A stretch of DNA of 64,000 nt, from positions 69,767-133,766 of the forward strand of contig VTPC01091281.1 of assembly GCA_011009095.1 (NCBI GenBank), given 5' to 3'. Below the pieces are notes generated by a model. That model did not search any database. It saw nothing but the letters and a program-made list of their open reading frames with translations, and had not been told where the DNA came from. Shown here one piece after another: positions 24,976 through 36,280 of this stretch. Each line of letters opens with the position of its first letter. The first letter of the stretch is position 1. Position numbers and translations under genes: made by a program. The DNA comes from Ignelater luminosus (taxonomy: Eukaryota > Arthropoda > Insecta > Coleoptera > Elateridae).

Positions 24976-26786
24976 AGTTGGAAAGGGCCAAGCCGAACAG
25001 ATTGTTGGTTAAAAACGTGAACCTTATGAGCAGGTTTTCGGACAAGGCCCAACCGTTGGGTACCAAAGGCTATGACTCGAAAACGACAAGGTGCCTAGAA
25101 TTTCGTAAATTTTTGTAAATATCTTAATGGCGAGATCATGTTTTGTTGTTTATACCAACATGATGAGGACTTTGGGTAATTGGCTCTGAAGAAAGACATG
25201 AGTGAATGATCTATTATGCTTTTTTAAGCGTTTGTCTTCAAATCTCAGAGTTTATGCTTCGAAACTTTGTCTTTACATCCTCAAGCTAGTTTATAAATTT
25301 CAAGGACCACCATGTTTGTATAATATCTGAACTATCTTCAAATTTAAATGTTGAGATCTCATAGGTAAAGTGTTATGCTATAAGTAAATAGGGTTACCCC
25401 TTTTTTATCTCCATATCTAATTGCTTTTATTTTTAGATGACAGGTAATAAACATAAAACTGTCAATCTTTCGGCATTTCAAAAAGGGTTTGTCTGCAACA
25501 AGTAGGTACTCAACCCGTTCCCACTTGATTTTTACAATAAAAGTCATGTTAAGCCAAAAATTCTGAAACTGTACCTTTGTTACCTCATACCTGTATACAA
25601 AAACTTTTTACCTTCAAAGGAATGTAGTTTTACTGTTGCTAAGCGAAAAGAAATAAGATCTTCACAATATATTTTTAGAAGACCAAAATTAGACTTTTTT
25701 TGTTAGTTCTGTACATTAGTATGAAAATATTCTAAATAATTTAATAATGGTCTATTAAAATATTATTAAATTAAATGGGAATAATATTTGAGTTTTGTTT
25801 CTATAATCAACATTTCTTATAAAGGTCAAAGAAAGTTTATTTGACGGAAATTTTCTATTAAATAATACACAAAAACATTTGCTTTACAATTTGGGATTTT
25901 GTTAAAAACTGTAATGAAACATCTGAAAGTATTTCATTTTTTAATATAAATCTCATTCAGCTCATGAATCTATAAAATAAACATGAAAGTTCAAAGAGCG
26001 AAATTTAAGAAAACAAAATATTTTACATTCACTAGAATCCATCTTTCTTTAAACAAAAGTAAACACATGTTAGGAGTCAATGATAAATAAAAACACTTAT
26101 CAAGTCGGAATTCAATTTTTCAGCTTATCAAACCTTCTTTTATCGTAATATAAATAATATTGCGAATTTAGTGAAAGTTATCCAGTTTGAAAAAACTTTC
26201 ATTTTTGAGAAAAACCTACCGTCTTGCTAATTTAATTTAAAATAAACAAAAGAATATTGACTATTCAGATATAAACAAGCTACATATAATTAGGTTGGTG
26301 TAAATGGTTGTAGATTTCTTATCTGTAGAAGTTTCCAAAGAAATATTTTTTTTTCTGGAAAAAATAGTTTAATAAAAGAGGAGCAGGAAATGTTTTATTA
26401 GATGATTTCCTGCTAAGTCTACTGTATATGCCAAAATTCATAGTTTGATATCGTAAATTATGCTGAGCTGAAAAAACGATGGTTATTTTAAGAATTCCAA
26501 TGTAAAAAGCTCTTTCATTCATATCTAAAGCGGCGTTCCCATGAGCCTGTTTATTTGCGCAATAATCACTTGCATTAGTATCAATTTAGAATGATGATAA
26601 GATTTTTCTAAATATACACCGAAAACGGTAAAATTTAACGAAAAAAAACAGGACATGATAACCACTGCCTTAGAAAGTTCTAACTATAAGAAATCTACAT
26701 CGGTGGCGGTTGATGATAATTATATTTGGGAAGGCTCTTAATTTCTAACTAACTATAAACAATGCAAAAAGATATAAAAGTCTCAC
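24976..26786. other. AT-rich DNA, nothing recognised
   Basis: No coding potential or repeat structure was seen beyond short homopolymers. Confidence 0.5.
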
Positions 26787-26817
26787 CTTCATCTTCTAGC
26801 TCTTTAGTTAGAACCAT
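26787..26817 (-). CDS. Candidate short alternative first exon of the MSK/JIL-1 gene
   Basis: An ATG at 26817 opens ten codons (MVLTKELEDE) and is followed by a GTGAGA donor, again in phase 1 with a final G. Splicing to 382-450 would give KELEDE-V-NLSG. The DNA just upstream on this strand (26820-27060) has several CpG dinucleotides in an AT-rich setting, which would suit a start region. Ten codons is very little evidence, and the match could be chance. Confidence 0.25.
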
Positions 26818-27099
26818 GATTTCTGTTAATACAAGAACAAAGTTATGTGCACAACGAGAAAAATATTCAAAAACAACACAATAAGCACTTGAAAAGTTTG
26901 AAATGAACAGAAAAAATCATTGTTTGTACACAAAATCGAGTCGTCCGACTGCGACTGCAACAAACAAGAATACTTGAAATTACTACTTGTTGCGCACCCC
27001 TTCTCAGGAATCTTTAATCTCGTCCTTAAGACTGAGCTTTCTAATTGTCGGCCAATGCACTGAAATTAGTTATGATAAGGCAAATAATTAGGGTAATGT

Positions 27100-29300
27100 T
27101 TCATTATAGATTTTTATAAGTTTCTTGTTGATATTCACTGCCCACCTTTGTATGTCAAAGTCTGTAAATCTCCCGAAGAAGTAGAAATTTAAAAGATTCT
27201 GTCAGAAGCCCAAATTTGGTTTTGGTATTACGTTCTTGCAGAATCTTCTCTAGTTCTTCAACTTCGTGAATGTGCAAAAGAGCTGTGCTATGTGATCTGT
27301 TTCTCAAGAGGCATTTAACAAAAGTTTTCCAAAATGTTTCTCATCATCCACGCTACAGCACTTCCATCCCCTTTCGATATCGTTGTAGAGATAAAATTAC
27401 AATCACTTTCTTAGGCTAGAACATCAAAACTAGATATTTTGGTTAAATTTCTGCTCGAAAATTAGTTTTCCTTGGACTCTTTTTCGTCGTAATCTCCATA
27501 AGACACTTCACGTTCCCGTTCACAAATATCATGCAGTGTGAGATTAGTGTGCTCCGAGGCAAAATTAAATGTTTGTGCCCGCTCTCTCATTCTATAATAA
27601 AGAATTAAGTTATGTATTGTATAGCGTAGCCCTATCTATGTTCATATTTAGCACTCTTAAGGTCGAAAGGTGAATTCTAAACTTAAGCCACAGCGAATCC
27701 TGATTCGTCTTTGCATTCAGTTTACTCATAAAATTGGTGGAGGGTAAAGTTCGACCATAGCCTGACTTATGTTCGTAATTTAGTTCTCTTAAGAAAAGCA
27801 ATAAAAGGCACAGCCCGATTTTGGGTCACTGCCATACTCTTAGAATGTGAGTGGAAATTCGACATTAGGCATCACAGGTGGTGCATTAGATGGTGTAGCC
27901 TGATTTGTGATTGTAATTAGTTTCCAAACAAAGCAGACGCCGAACGATACTTACCGCAAGCAACCACGCCAGTTTCTACTCCAAGAGCATTAAAAGAAGG
28001 AGAAAACATTCTTAAGAAGGTCAATGGAGGGCAAAGCCCCGATATGGCAAAACTCGACCTAGTGTCAAGTGATCCATTAGAGAGCATGTTCATAATTAGC
28101 TCTCTCAAGAAAGGCATAGCCCGAGCCTTGTTCGTATTTATTTATTTTCAACGAACTCCGAAGAAGTCGTTACTGAATTTGCGAAGTCTGTCTGTCTGTC
28201 TGTCCGCATTTTTTGTCAAATTTTGAAATTTTGACTTCAGATTTGGATTCTACATCTACGTGGTATCTTTGTTTTTTGATAACTCTTCGGGAATCTAGTC
28301 AAAATGGCTGCCGAAATTGGAAAATTTTCAAAATTTTCTTTTGCTTTAGAATCATATTCTACATCAAAAAATTAGAGAAACGTATACTTTTAGTTTTTTG
28401 ATATCACCTCGGAAACATGGTCAAAATGACCGCCAAAATTTGAAAATTTCGTTATGGTTATGCTTTGCATTCCCAAATGTTTATATTTTGAAGAAGGCAA
28501 ATAGAGAGCCAAAACCGACTTTGGATCTACACAAGTGGTCTGTTAGATGACAAAGCTCTATTCGGCATTCTTAGGCGGTTGACGAAAGACAAAGCCAGAA
28601 TCGTTGTAATTAGCTCTTTGAGCTGGGTTGGTAGTGACGCAGTTGATCCATAGAACACTGTAGTCCGACCCGTGTTTGTATTTAGCGTTTTTAAAAAGGC
28701 CACTGAAGGACGAATTGCATTTATTAGTTCTCTTCAAAGGTTGATGGTGGGCGTTGTAATTAGTTCTTTAAGGCGACGCAGATGGGTAGTTGGAGCGCCT
28801 AGCCTAAGTTGTGAAGAAACCCAATTAAGAGCGACGTTCGGTTTTGGGCCACCACAGGTGACCTGCGAGATGTCACTCAATTGTATTTGCCTCTCTTAGT
28901 AGAAGGTTGATGGAAGGCGAAACATGACTCGTTTCCGTAATTAGCTCTGTGGTGCGTTGGAAAACGTAGCTCGTTTATCATATCATATTTAAGAAGGCCA
29001 ATGGAAACTGACTTTGAGCCACCACAGAAGGTTGATGGCGGACGAAGTCTAACTTTTTGGCGTCATTAGGTCATTAGCTCGTCCGACAGTGTGAACATGT
29101 AGTGTTCGTGGTAAGACGCTGTATTTTGCATTGTTAAGAATGCCAATGGATGGCAATGCCCGACTCTTAGGCCGTTGGAGGCTATAACCAAACTCGTGTT
29201 CGTAATTAGCTTTTTGAGCAGGGCCAGCGCAAAGAAGCACAAATGAGGCAACTTGCCATAAGTGTTGCACAATAAAAAAATAAGACAACGGAAACTGATC
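27100..29300. repeat. Degenerate array with GGCAAAGCCCGAC and CACCACAGGTG words
   Basis: Loose repeats of AAGAAGGCCAATGGAGGGCAA, AGCCCGACT, GGGCCACCACAGGTGACCTG (near 28846), TTAGATGGCAAAGC and TTCGTAATTAGCTCTCTTAAG fill this stretch, with a spacing of about 90-110 bp. The composition is GC-richer than the flanks. The CCACC-CAGGTG hairpin connects it with the arrays at 37.4 and 59.6 kb. The short open frames here are repeat-derived. Confidence 0.55.
28130..28485. repeat. Inserted fragment with (GTCT)n and two ~160-bp subunits
   Basis: The array is interrupted by an unrelated piece: a GTCTGTCTGTCTGTCCGC microsatellite, then two diverged subunits sharing GATTCTACATC, TTTTTTGATA, TCGGGAATCTAGTCAAAATG or TCGGAAACATGGTCAAAATG, and GCCGAAATTGGAAAATTT. 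This layout resembles dispersed non-autonomous repeats of insects. No termini were resolved. Confidence 0.45.
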
Positions 29301-31700
29301 ACATGATAAAATATTCTGCTACAGGCACCAAATACCCTAGCGCAAGCCGTATCTGTTCTTCTACCTCTTGAAAGGCATGATTTGTAATTTCAAATTAATA
29401 ATCTATTGGTTATTTAGTGTCTGCGAGTGTTTAGAGTAGATTTCCAGTGTTTAGAGTAGATTTCCAGTGTTTTTCCCAAAAATTCCACCCTTTCCCAATT
29501 TTTAGATATTTAATAATATTATGAAAACCCAAGCTTTACAGGTTTGGAAACTGCAAAGCTTTGTATAATCGAAGCAATTCAATTTCTAAACCAATCTCAA
29601 CTGCAAAATTCAAACTAAGAAATTTGCATTTTGATGCTCCATCTAAGAGCCCATGAAATTCTGAACAAATGAGTACGCTGTAATCAGATAAAAAACAATC
29701 GAGTGGGCCTTGCAATTAATCTTTATGTTGGTATAAATCGTGAACAATTACCTTTTTTTGTTTTGACATTTATTGTAATTACCATTTCTTTCTTGGCTTT
29801 TTATTTCAATCTTTTAACGCTTTTTTGGAGATTGTGTCAATTGTTTGTCAAACCAGAAATATCAATCACTAGAATCAGCTTAACACGTACATTCTATGTT
29901 TATTTGCGGAAGAGAAATAATAATCATCAGTCAGTTATCACTAAATTCAGACTAATCAAAGTAGAAATTTATAAACTTCATGACCACTTTAGATGAAACC
30001 ATAAAAAATAATAAGTATGGTCATATAAATCAGTTTAGAGTCTGATGCAGATTTTAAATATTTAGAAATAGATGTGTAGATGTTTTATTTAATTAAAATT
30101 AAAAGTTGATATCGTTTATGGCGAAACCTAGTTTCAGACTTACCTGGTAATGTTAACATAATATAAAAACTTTTGCATAATTATAAACACAAATATTGCA
30201 AGAAATAATTTGCAATCTTTAACAAAATTAAATATGAGTTATTAAATGCATTTGCAAATATTTTAGAGTAACAGAAAGAAGATTAATTGTCGGAGGTAAT
30301 TTGAATATTTATTGTTTTATTAATTAAAGACTTGTAGAATTTCATGAAGTACGGATGGATAATAAAAATATTTGTCATTTCTGTTATTGTACTTCAATCA
30401 CATATAAGGATTGTCCCGAAGGATCTCATCAATTAAATTGTTATGTGGTTCTTTTACGAAATTACTTTTTAAATGTTTCCACATTAATTTAATGTGTTTG
30501 TTACTTTTACATTGCTAATAATTAAAGGGTAAAATACCACCTTAAATATTAAACTTTTTTAAAATTATTTAAAGTTAATGTACAACAAATATTAAACATA
30601 ATGTGTTAATGTTAATATTGTAATATAATGTTAATTAATAAGTGTCAATACTTTTAAAGATTGTGTATTGTTAATTAACCAAAGTTCTTCAAAGAATATA
30701 CTTAATTCAAAATTTGAGCTTGCGCAATTGTTTAAATTAATTAATATTGGACTGCTAAACTGGAACAATTTTTATTTGAACATATTGCACAATATGTTTG
30801 GGTGTAATTATGTTAAAACACAACAACAAATCTTGTGTAATTTTTTTTAATGTATTTTCCATAATAATTCACAATCAGTATTTTGTAAGTTTTTAAATTT
30901 TCTTAATAGATCTACTATAATTGAATAATTATCATAATTGATCATAAAATCGGCCAGCTATGGATGTTATAATTCTCTTAATAATATAATTGTTGGTGAC
31001 AGTAACACTTCTTCAATTCCGAGAACACATTATAATTTCAAATTATAATTAAAGAGAAAAAAAATTATAAATATGTAAAATACATCTTTGCGATTCCTTT
31101 TACACTTGATTTTTACAACCTTATTTCCATTTTAAAATTTTATTTCTTTATGCAAATGTCATTTTTATATTCTTTATAAACAAATTTTATTAATTTTTAA
31201 AGCTTGTCTGTTTCACACCTACTGTAAAAAGGAAGTTATCTATGAAATTAAAAACAAAAAAAATGCAAGCAGCCACTATATATATATAAAAGACGCCTGT
31301 TATTTAGATAGCCCACATTACAAGTAAAATGGGTTGCATACCTAGCAAAAATTTTTTAAAAATTTTTTTTCATTCTATAATATTCATAATCATAAATAAA
31401 GAAAAACTTAGCTTGATAAACATTAAATATTTCATTAATACTAGCAATCAATATAAAATTTAAAATTAATTTCACCTTTCAAAAAAACCAAGGTCGTATA
31501 AAAGCAATATGAATCCCAAATAATTCGAAACCGCGATAAGAATTCTAACTTGGTGATAAGATAAATACACAACAAAACTCTTTTACGTGACAAAATGATC
31601 CATAAATTTTTTTTCTAACACGTGCCAAATCCGAGAAAATTCCTTTTGTTTCAACATCTGACAACAAAAATAACTCCTACGCGGGAATGTTTACTTTCAC
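29301..31700. other. Very AT-rich DNA, nothing recognised
   Basis: Open frames at 29703-29996 and 30668-30850 are dominated by Phe, Leu, Ile and Asn codons, as expected of AT-rich noise. A strong CAG/GTAAGT donor-like site on the minus strand at about 30144 follows an ATG by five codons in phase 1, too little to call. Confidence 0.45.
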
Positions 31701-31707
31701 AGCTTAC

Positions 31708-31870
31708 CATAAGTTATGTTGTGTGTCACAGTCTCAGCTAATGATACGATCACAGTTTGGGTCATGGAACGGATAGACGGTGAAGAACCGGGTGATTTAG
31801 AGAGCGGCACCGGGGTTTTATTAAAATTGTCAATATCACTCTTTTTCTTTTCATCCTGATGGCTTTCCAT
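31708..31870 (-). CDS. JIL-1: First coding exon (distal start) of the MSK/JIL-1 gene
   Basis: The exon runs from an ATG at 31870 to a GTAAGC donor and encodes 54 residues beginning MESHQDEKKK and ending ETVTHNITY. It ends in phase 1 with G, so joining to the exon at 382-450 makes a Val codon and reads THNITY-V-NLSG into the kinase domain. The TVTH...NLSG pattern lines up with TVKH...NLTG immediately upstream of the human MSK1 kinase domain, with no gap needed, which supports this as the conserved start. The residues before it are hydrophilic and rich in Ser, Pro and Lys, as expected of a disordered N-terminus. The splice would cross an intron of about 31 kb. Upstream sequence is richer in CpG than the surroundings. 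The exon is well supported; its connection to the kinase exon is inferred from phase and similarity. Confidence 0.75.
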
Positions 31871-31879
31871 TTTACTCGT

Positions 31880-32660
31880 TGATGTTTTTCGAACCACCTG
31901 TTTCGTTATTAAACAACGTTTGAGCACTAGAATTGCAGAAAAACGCGCGACGAGCCCATTTTCCGGATTACGCGAATTTTCGAAATCGCCTGCTCATTAA
32001 GACGAATTCAATAAACCAGTTCGATTCTTGTCGAGTATAATGAGCATTCAAACGTAATTATTGCTACTGTCAACGCGGTTATTATGAGATTTATTTGTCC
32101 ATGTTTTTCCGATGTCAAATCGCGATCATAAGGAGGCTTGGTCTGGACACCATAATTCATCCAGACCTTCTTGGTCCTTCCGCACACTCGCGTTGCGTGA
32201 TCGGCTACTAAAAACAAGTTATGTTAAACATAAAAAATTGGAAACGAAACAAAAAACTTAAGAGAACATGGAAAACCCTAAAAATAAACAAGAACATTTT
32301 GAATGCAAGGCGCACGCCCTTTTAAAATTGATATATTGAAAAAGATGCAAATAAACGAACAAATAAATTCATTCAACATCGGTCAAGTTCGTCCGAAGTG
32401 TATTTGTGGAAACAGCCGGGGATAGTGACATTGAGAAAAATGATTTAAAGTTTAATAAAAGCGCGTTTTGTTTTCGTTCGCCAATTAACCTGTTGGGAGA
32501 TGTAATCATTCTTTTTTCACTTGGAAATTCACCAAAAGGCGCCACGAGGATTATTTAATGCGCATGCGTGACCGAAATAGTACAACCCTTCCACTTGTTG
32601 CTATGGAATGAGGGAAAACCCCACGGACGAACACATTGAGACAGTCCCGTTTATTGAAAA
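31880..32660 (-). promoter_or_regulatory. CpG-richer 5' region of the MSK/JIL-1 gene
   Basis: Upstream of the distal first exon the base composition changes. Clusters such as AAACGCGCGACGAG near 31943, GATTACGCGAATTTTCG near 31966 and GCGCATGCGTGACCG near 32560 stand out against the AT-rich surroundings. An acceptor-like site (TTGTTTTTAG on the minus strand, near 32210) suggests a spliced 5' leader. No TATA box was seen. Promoter function is inferred from position and composition only. Confidence 0.4.
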
Positions 32661-33072
32661 TCAATTAAACTGCATGAACTGGAAAATTTGAACAAATTCT
32701 GAATTTCATGTTTTTTTTAAATTTTAGCATATGATTTTCTTTTTATTATTATTTTTATCTCAATTGTTTCAAATTTTTATACCAGAATTATTTTTCATTG
32801 AAACACGGATGTACTAATAATATAATACATACTAGGTAATTATAGGTTATTTCAATAGTAGTTGGCCTTTTACATGTTCAATTTTTAATTCAAAGGCCAC
32901 TACATAAATTTTAATCAAGATGGCATCACGTTTTTAAGTTAATTCTCAAAACTTCTGCTTTATTTTAAGGCGAGTAATAACAGTAAAATGTACATAAGAT
33001 AACAAACTGAACCTATGTACCCGTGCCCTTAACATTGTCATATTTTTATTTATATCAAACTGCTTTTTTTTA

Positions 33073-33249
33073 TATACAGGGTGTTCTAATAATCTATGGA
33101 CAGAAAATACCGTTATTAATTATTGTAGAATGGTCAAAGGATGTTACCGATTGTGGGGAAAGGACGTTCTAAAAATTATGTTTAACTCTATAGAGTGTTC
33201 CATAAAAAACGTGACAATTTTGTTTTTTTTTTATAGAGCACCCATATAG
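33073..33249. mobile_element. MITE-like element with imperfect TATACAGGGTGTTCT ends
   Basis: TATACAGGGTGTTCT at 33073 faces AGAGCACCCATATAG near 33235-33249, whose reverse complement is CTATATGGGTGCTCT. The interior has no coding capacity. The ACAGGGTGT terminus is common to short non-autonomous elements in arthropod genomes; the superfamily cannot be decided here. Confidence 0.45.
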
Positions 33250-36150
33250 TTTGATATTCTCTTATTCCTGGTTTATATCTGATTACAACAATGTTATAAT
33301 GCCTACCTGTTTTGATCTTATTCAAGTGTTTCTTTTCAAAGTCTTTTCTTTCGCTATATTCTACAATACACGGAGATCAAAAACTTGGCCAATTGCAGAA
33401 GGTAACAATATCTCCTACTCGGTCATGCAAAACAGGCAATTAAGACTCTCAAAGTAATTAGCCTGTGATCTTCCAGTAGTCTCGGTTTTGGTGTTGTGTT
33501 GGCTGGTATCATATCGTAAGCAAATAGGAGCAAGAGAAAGAAAGTAAACACACGGTGATGTGGCTTCAGGTGAATTCTATATACTTCTGGATATCTGAAA
33601 CAAAACAAAGAATGGCAATGGAAAACAAGAGAAAAGGAAAAGAAAAACAAACAGAAACAATTAAGAAGTTTAATGAACTGTTCATGGTTGCAAAGACAGT
33701 AGGTAAGGTAGATTAATAATGAAAATAACGATGAAGGAACTGAAATCTTTCTTCAGACACTTATGACGAGCTTTTAAAATTGTTAGTTAGCAAACTAAGC
33801 TCTAATTGGAAGCTTTGGGCATGGTTCGGAGTGAAAGCAGTAAATAAGAATGAGGGTATTGACTCTATTTAATGCCAGATGGAAAACCTTACAGGAAAAA
33901 CAAATCTCTCTTTTTGAGAAAGTCGTTTGATGAGACATCAAAATGGTACATAGTCCATTTGAGTCAATGCGCAGGTTATTTCCAGGTATGTAACCGGAAA
34001 GAAGAAACAGAAACGAATGTCCAAAAGTTTTATTTTTATAAACGCGATGAAAGAGATATGTGTGCTTGTGTTTTAGTCGTGATTAGATTTGATCCGTCAC
34101 AACCTTTGCCAGGAGGTGGCGCTTGATTAGATCCAGAAGTTTGTATCATCTGTAAATTGCATAATGCTAGATATGGTAGTAGATATGTAGAAGAGATGAA
34201 AAGTGACTGTAAGAAACATCGACTCAAAAGGTAAATATTCTTAAAAAATTTCTTTTTATTGTTTATGATTCTGAATAGGTCAGAGGAAAGCTGACCATTT
34301 AACAAGCCATACATGCTAAACCTAGTCAAGGAAGGTAGTGATAAGTAATAACACAGGTACTGGAGATATTGGTATATGTTGTGTGTAATCAAAACATGAC
34401 GTCTGAGGTAGCTTGAAAATCAAATTGGAAAAGCAAAAGAAATTAGTTTCCTAAGACATTCCCTTTGCAAATGCCATCCACAAAGAGATCATGACTACTG
34501 TGTCTATTTATCTAAGATGATGAGAAGTATTAGATTAGAAATGGATTCTTACCTGTAGCAATTATGGGAATTAGGATTACTTTGTTAAGATCAGCAAAAA
34601 TTTTATGGTTTTTGCCCGCATGACGCTTTTAACTAGTTCAAGAATCTAGAAGTTTTTTCTGGTTCAGACTAAACTAGAAATCTGGAGGAGGAACGAATGC
34701 GAGCAAAGTAGAAGAATGTCAACGTTAATAGTCTAATAAGGCTATCTTAAGGGTGGAATTGATAAGAGAAGATTCATGAGCGTTGCAGTGGATTGCTAGT
34801 GGTGGATGTTCCGATGAAAGAGCAATAAAGGAAGAAAACTTGCTTTCAACATAAAGGTTGGGTTGGTGTTTGAAATTCTAAAATTGGCTAGAGAGCGATC
34901 CTGAATTAGGAAGCGCCCGGCGGACATTAAAGTCCACAAACTTGAAGAATTGTTTAGGGAACAGATAGTCAGATCTACCTTCCCAGCAAGACTTTAGACG
35001 CCACGATTTTTGGGGGCGTCGCACAATAGGAATATAAATTCTTCAGAGTCCAAGAGAGACCCCTCTATATCTATTGTCTGCTACTGACATTTTCTTCTGT
35101 AGTCATTTACGTGATGAATTGCATAATTACGTAATTGTTTTTGGAATATTCGATGAATCAGCCCGTGTTTACACATTTATGTTTGGATTTGTGGAGATGG
35201 TAATTGTAAGTCCACAGGGCTAGTAAATGGAGGATAGCGGCATCTTCAAATTCCTTGCTTTGTGATGGTCACAAAGGCACCATAAGGCTTTAGGTAGCTA
35301 AAACTTCGAAAATAATTCAAGAATATTGAAAAAACAAGAAATCTAAAAAAGACCATGGACACCCTGTATCTCAGATATAGGTGCATTTGACTTATTCGCC
35401 AATTAAAAAACAAGAATGAACTTTTGATATAAGTTATTTTTGGCTCTTGCAAAATCGGAGATTGTTTTTTAGAAACCTTTCGTTGAGCTTTTTTTGACAT
35501 TGGTAATCCAACATCATACAAATTGCAACACTTTTTTGGAATAATAACAATAATTAATTCTTACTATTGCAGTTACCATTGATAAATATTTTCATTTCGA
35601 TAATTCTTCTATTTTAAGTAATTTAATCTCCCATTAACGACCGTTCCCTAAAATATATAATGGGTCACGAACTCTATTTATATATATATATATATATATA
35701 TGCATATAACACAACGTGTAGTCCATTTAATCTAATTACATTTTTTTACCAAACAAAACTAATTATCCAAATGAAACCAACAGAGACAGAAACGTCAGAA
35801 TTTATTGATTTGTTTAATGCACGCACAATGTTCATAGTTACCTTACATATTTTATAACACAGCATTTTGTATTATCTAGGGGAATGTATGTAGTAGATAT
35901 AATGCCACAACGGTAAGGGGAGTAGTACCAAAGTGAACGTGAAACTGAAACAATAACATTATTATACGCACAAAAATCAAAATTATCGAAACCAATAAAT
36001 CTTTGCTGATTTATTATTGCATGATTGTTAACCTCTTTGTAATTGGGTCGTCAATTTGGAGCAAATTTGTTTGCTTCAGATTGTTATCAGTTTTTTAAAT
36101 GATGATCTAATTGTTGAAAGTGTGATAAAAATTCTAAAATCCTAAGATGT
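33250..36150. other. Intergenic DNA between the kinase and deiodinase 5' ends
   Basis: Contains degenerate sequence with interrupted frames (for example 33872-34126), a solo ACACCCTGTATCTC transposon-end-like word near 35358, and a (TA)n run at 35677-35701. No gene recognised. Confidence 0.45.
35677..35701. repeat. (TA)n microsatellite
   Basis: An uninterrupted TA run in intergenic DNA about 600 bp upstream of the deiodinase start codon. Confidence 0.9.
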
Positions 36151-36151
36151 T

Positions 36152-36159
36152 TATATAAG
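36152..36159 (+). promoter_or_regulatory. Possible TATA box of the deiodinase gene
   Basis: TATATAAG lies about 120 bp upstream of the ATG at 36281. Initiation 25-35 bp downstream would give a leader of roughly 95-100 nt. This rests on motif and position only; such words are frequent in AT-rich DNA. Confidence 0.3.
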
Positions 36160-36280
36160 CAAAATTTATAGTATAAATAAAAAACAATTTTACAAGATAT
36201 AAATAACCCAAATCGTTTAAAAGAGGTTTAGTAAGTGAAAGGAAGTTGCACTGAAAATCGTTAATTATCATTTTTGCAAC

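Noticed and set aside
29703..29996. 97-codon frame with hydrophobic stretches resembling a membrane protein
   Set aside because: Phe/Leu/Ile/Tyr-rich translation is expected from AT-rich DNA; no supporting signals.
30144..30159. Five-codon ATG exon (MLTLP) before a strong GTAAGT donor in phase 1, minus strand
   Set aside because: Too short to separate from chance, although its phase would also fit the kinase exon.
34036..34392. 118-codon minus-strand frame
   Set aside because: No family resemblance and no splice or promoter context; overlaps another unsupported frame on the plus strand.
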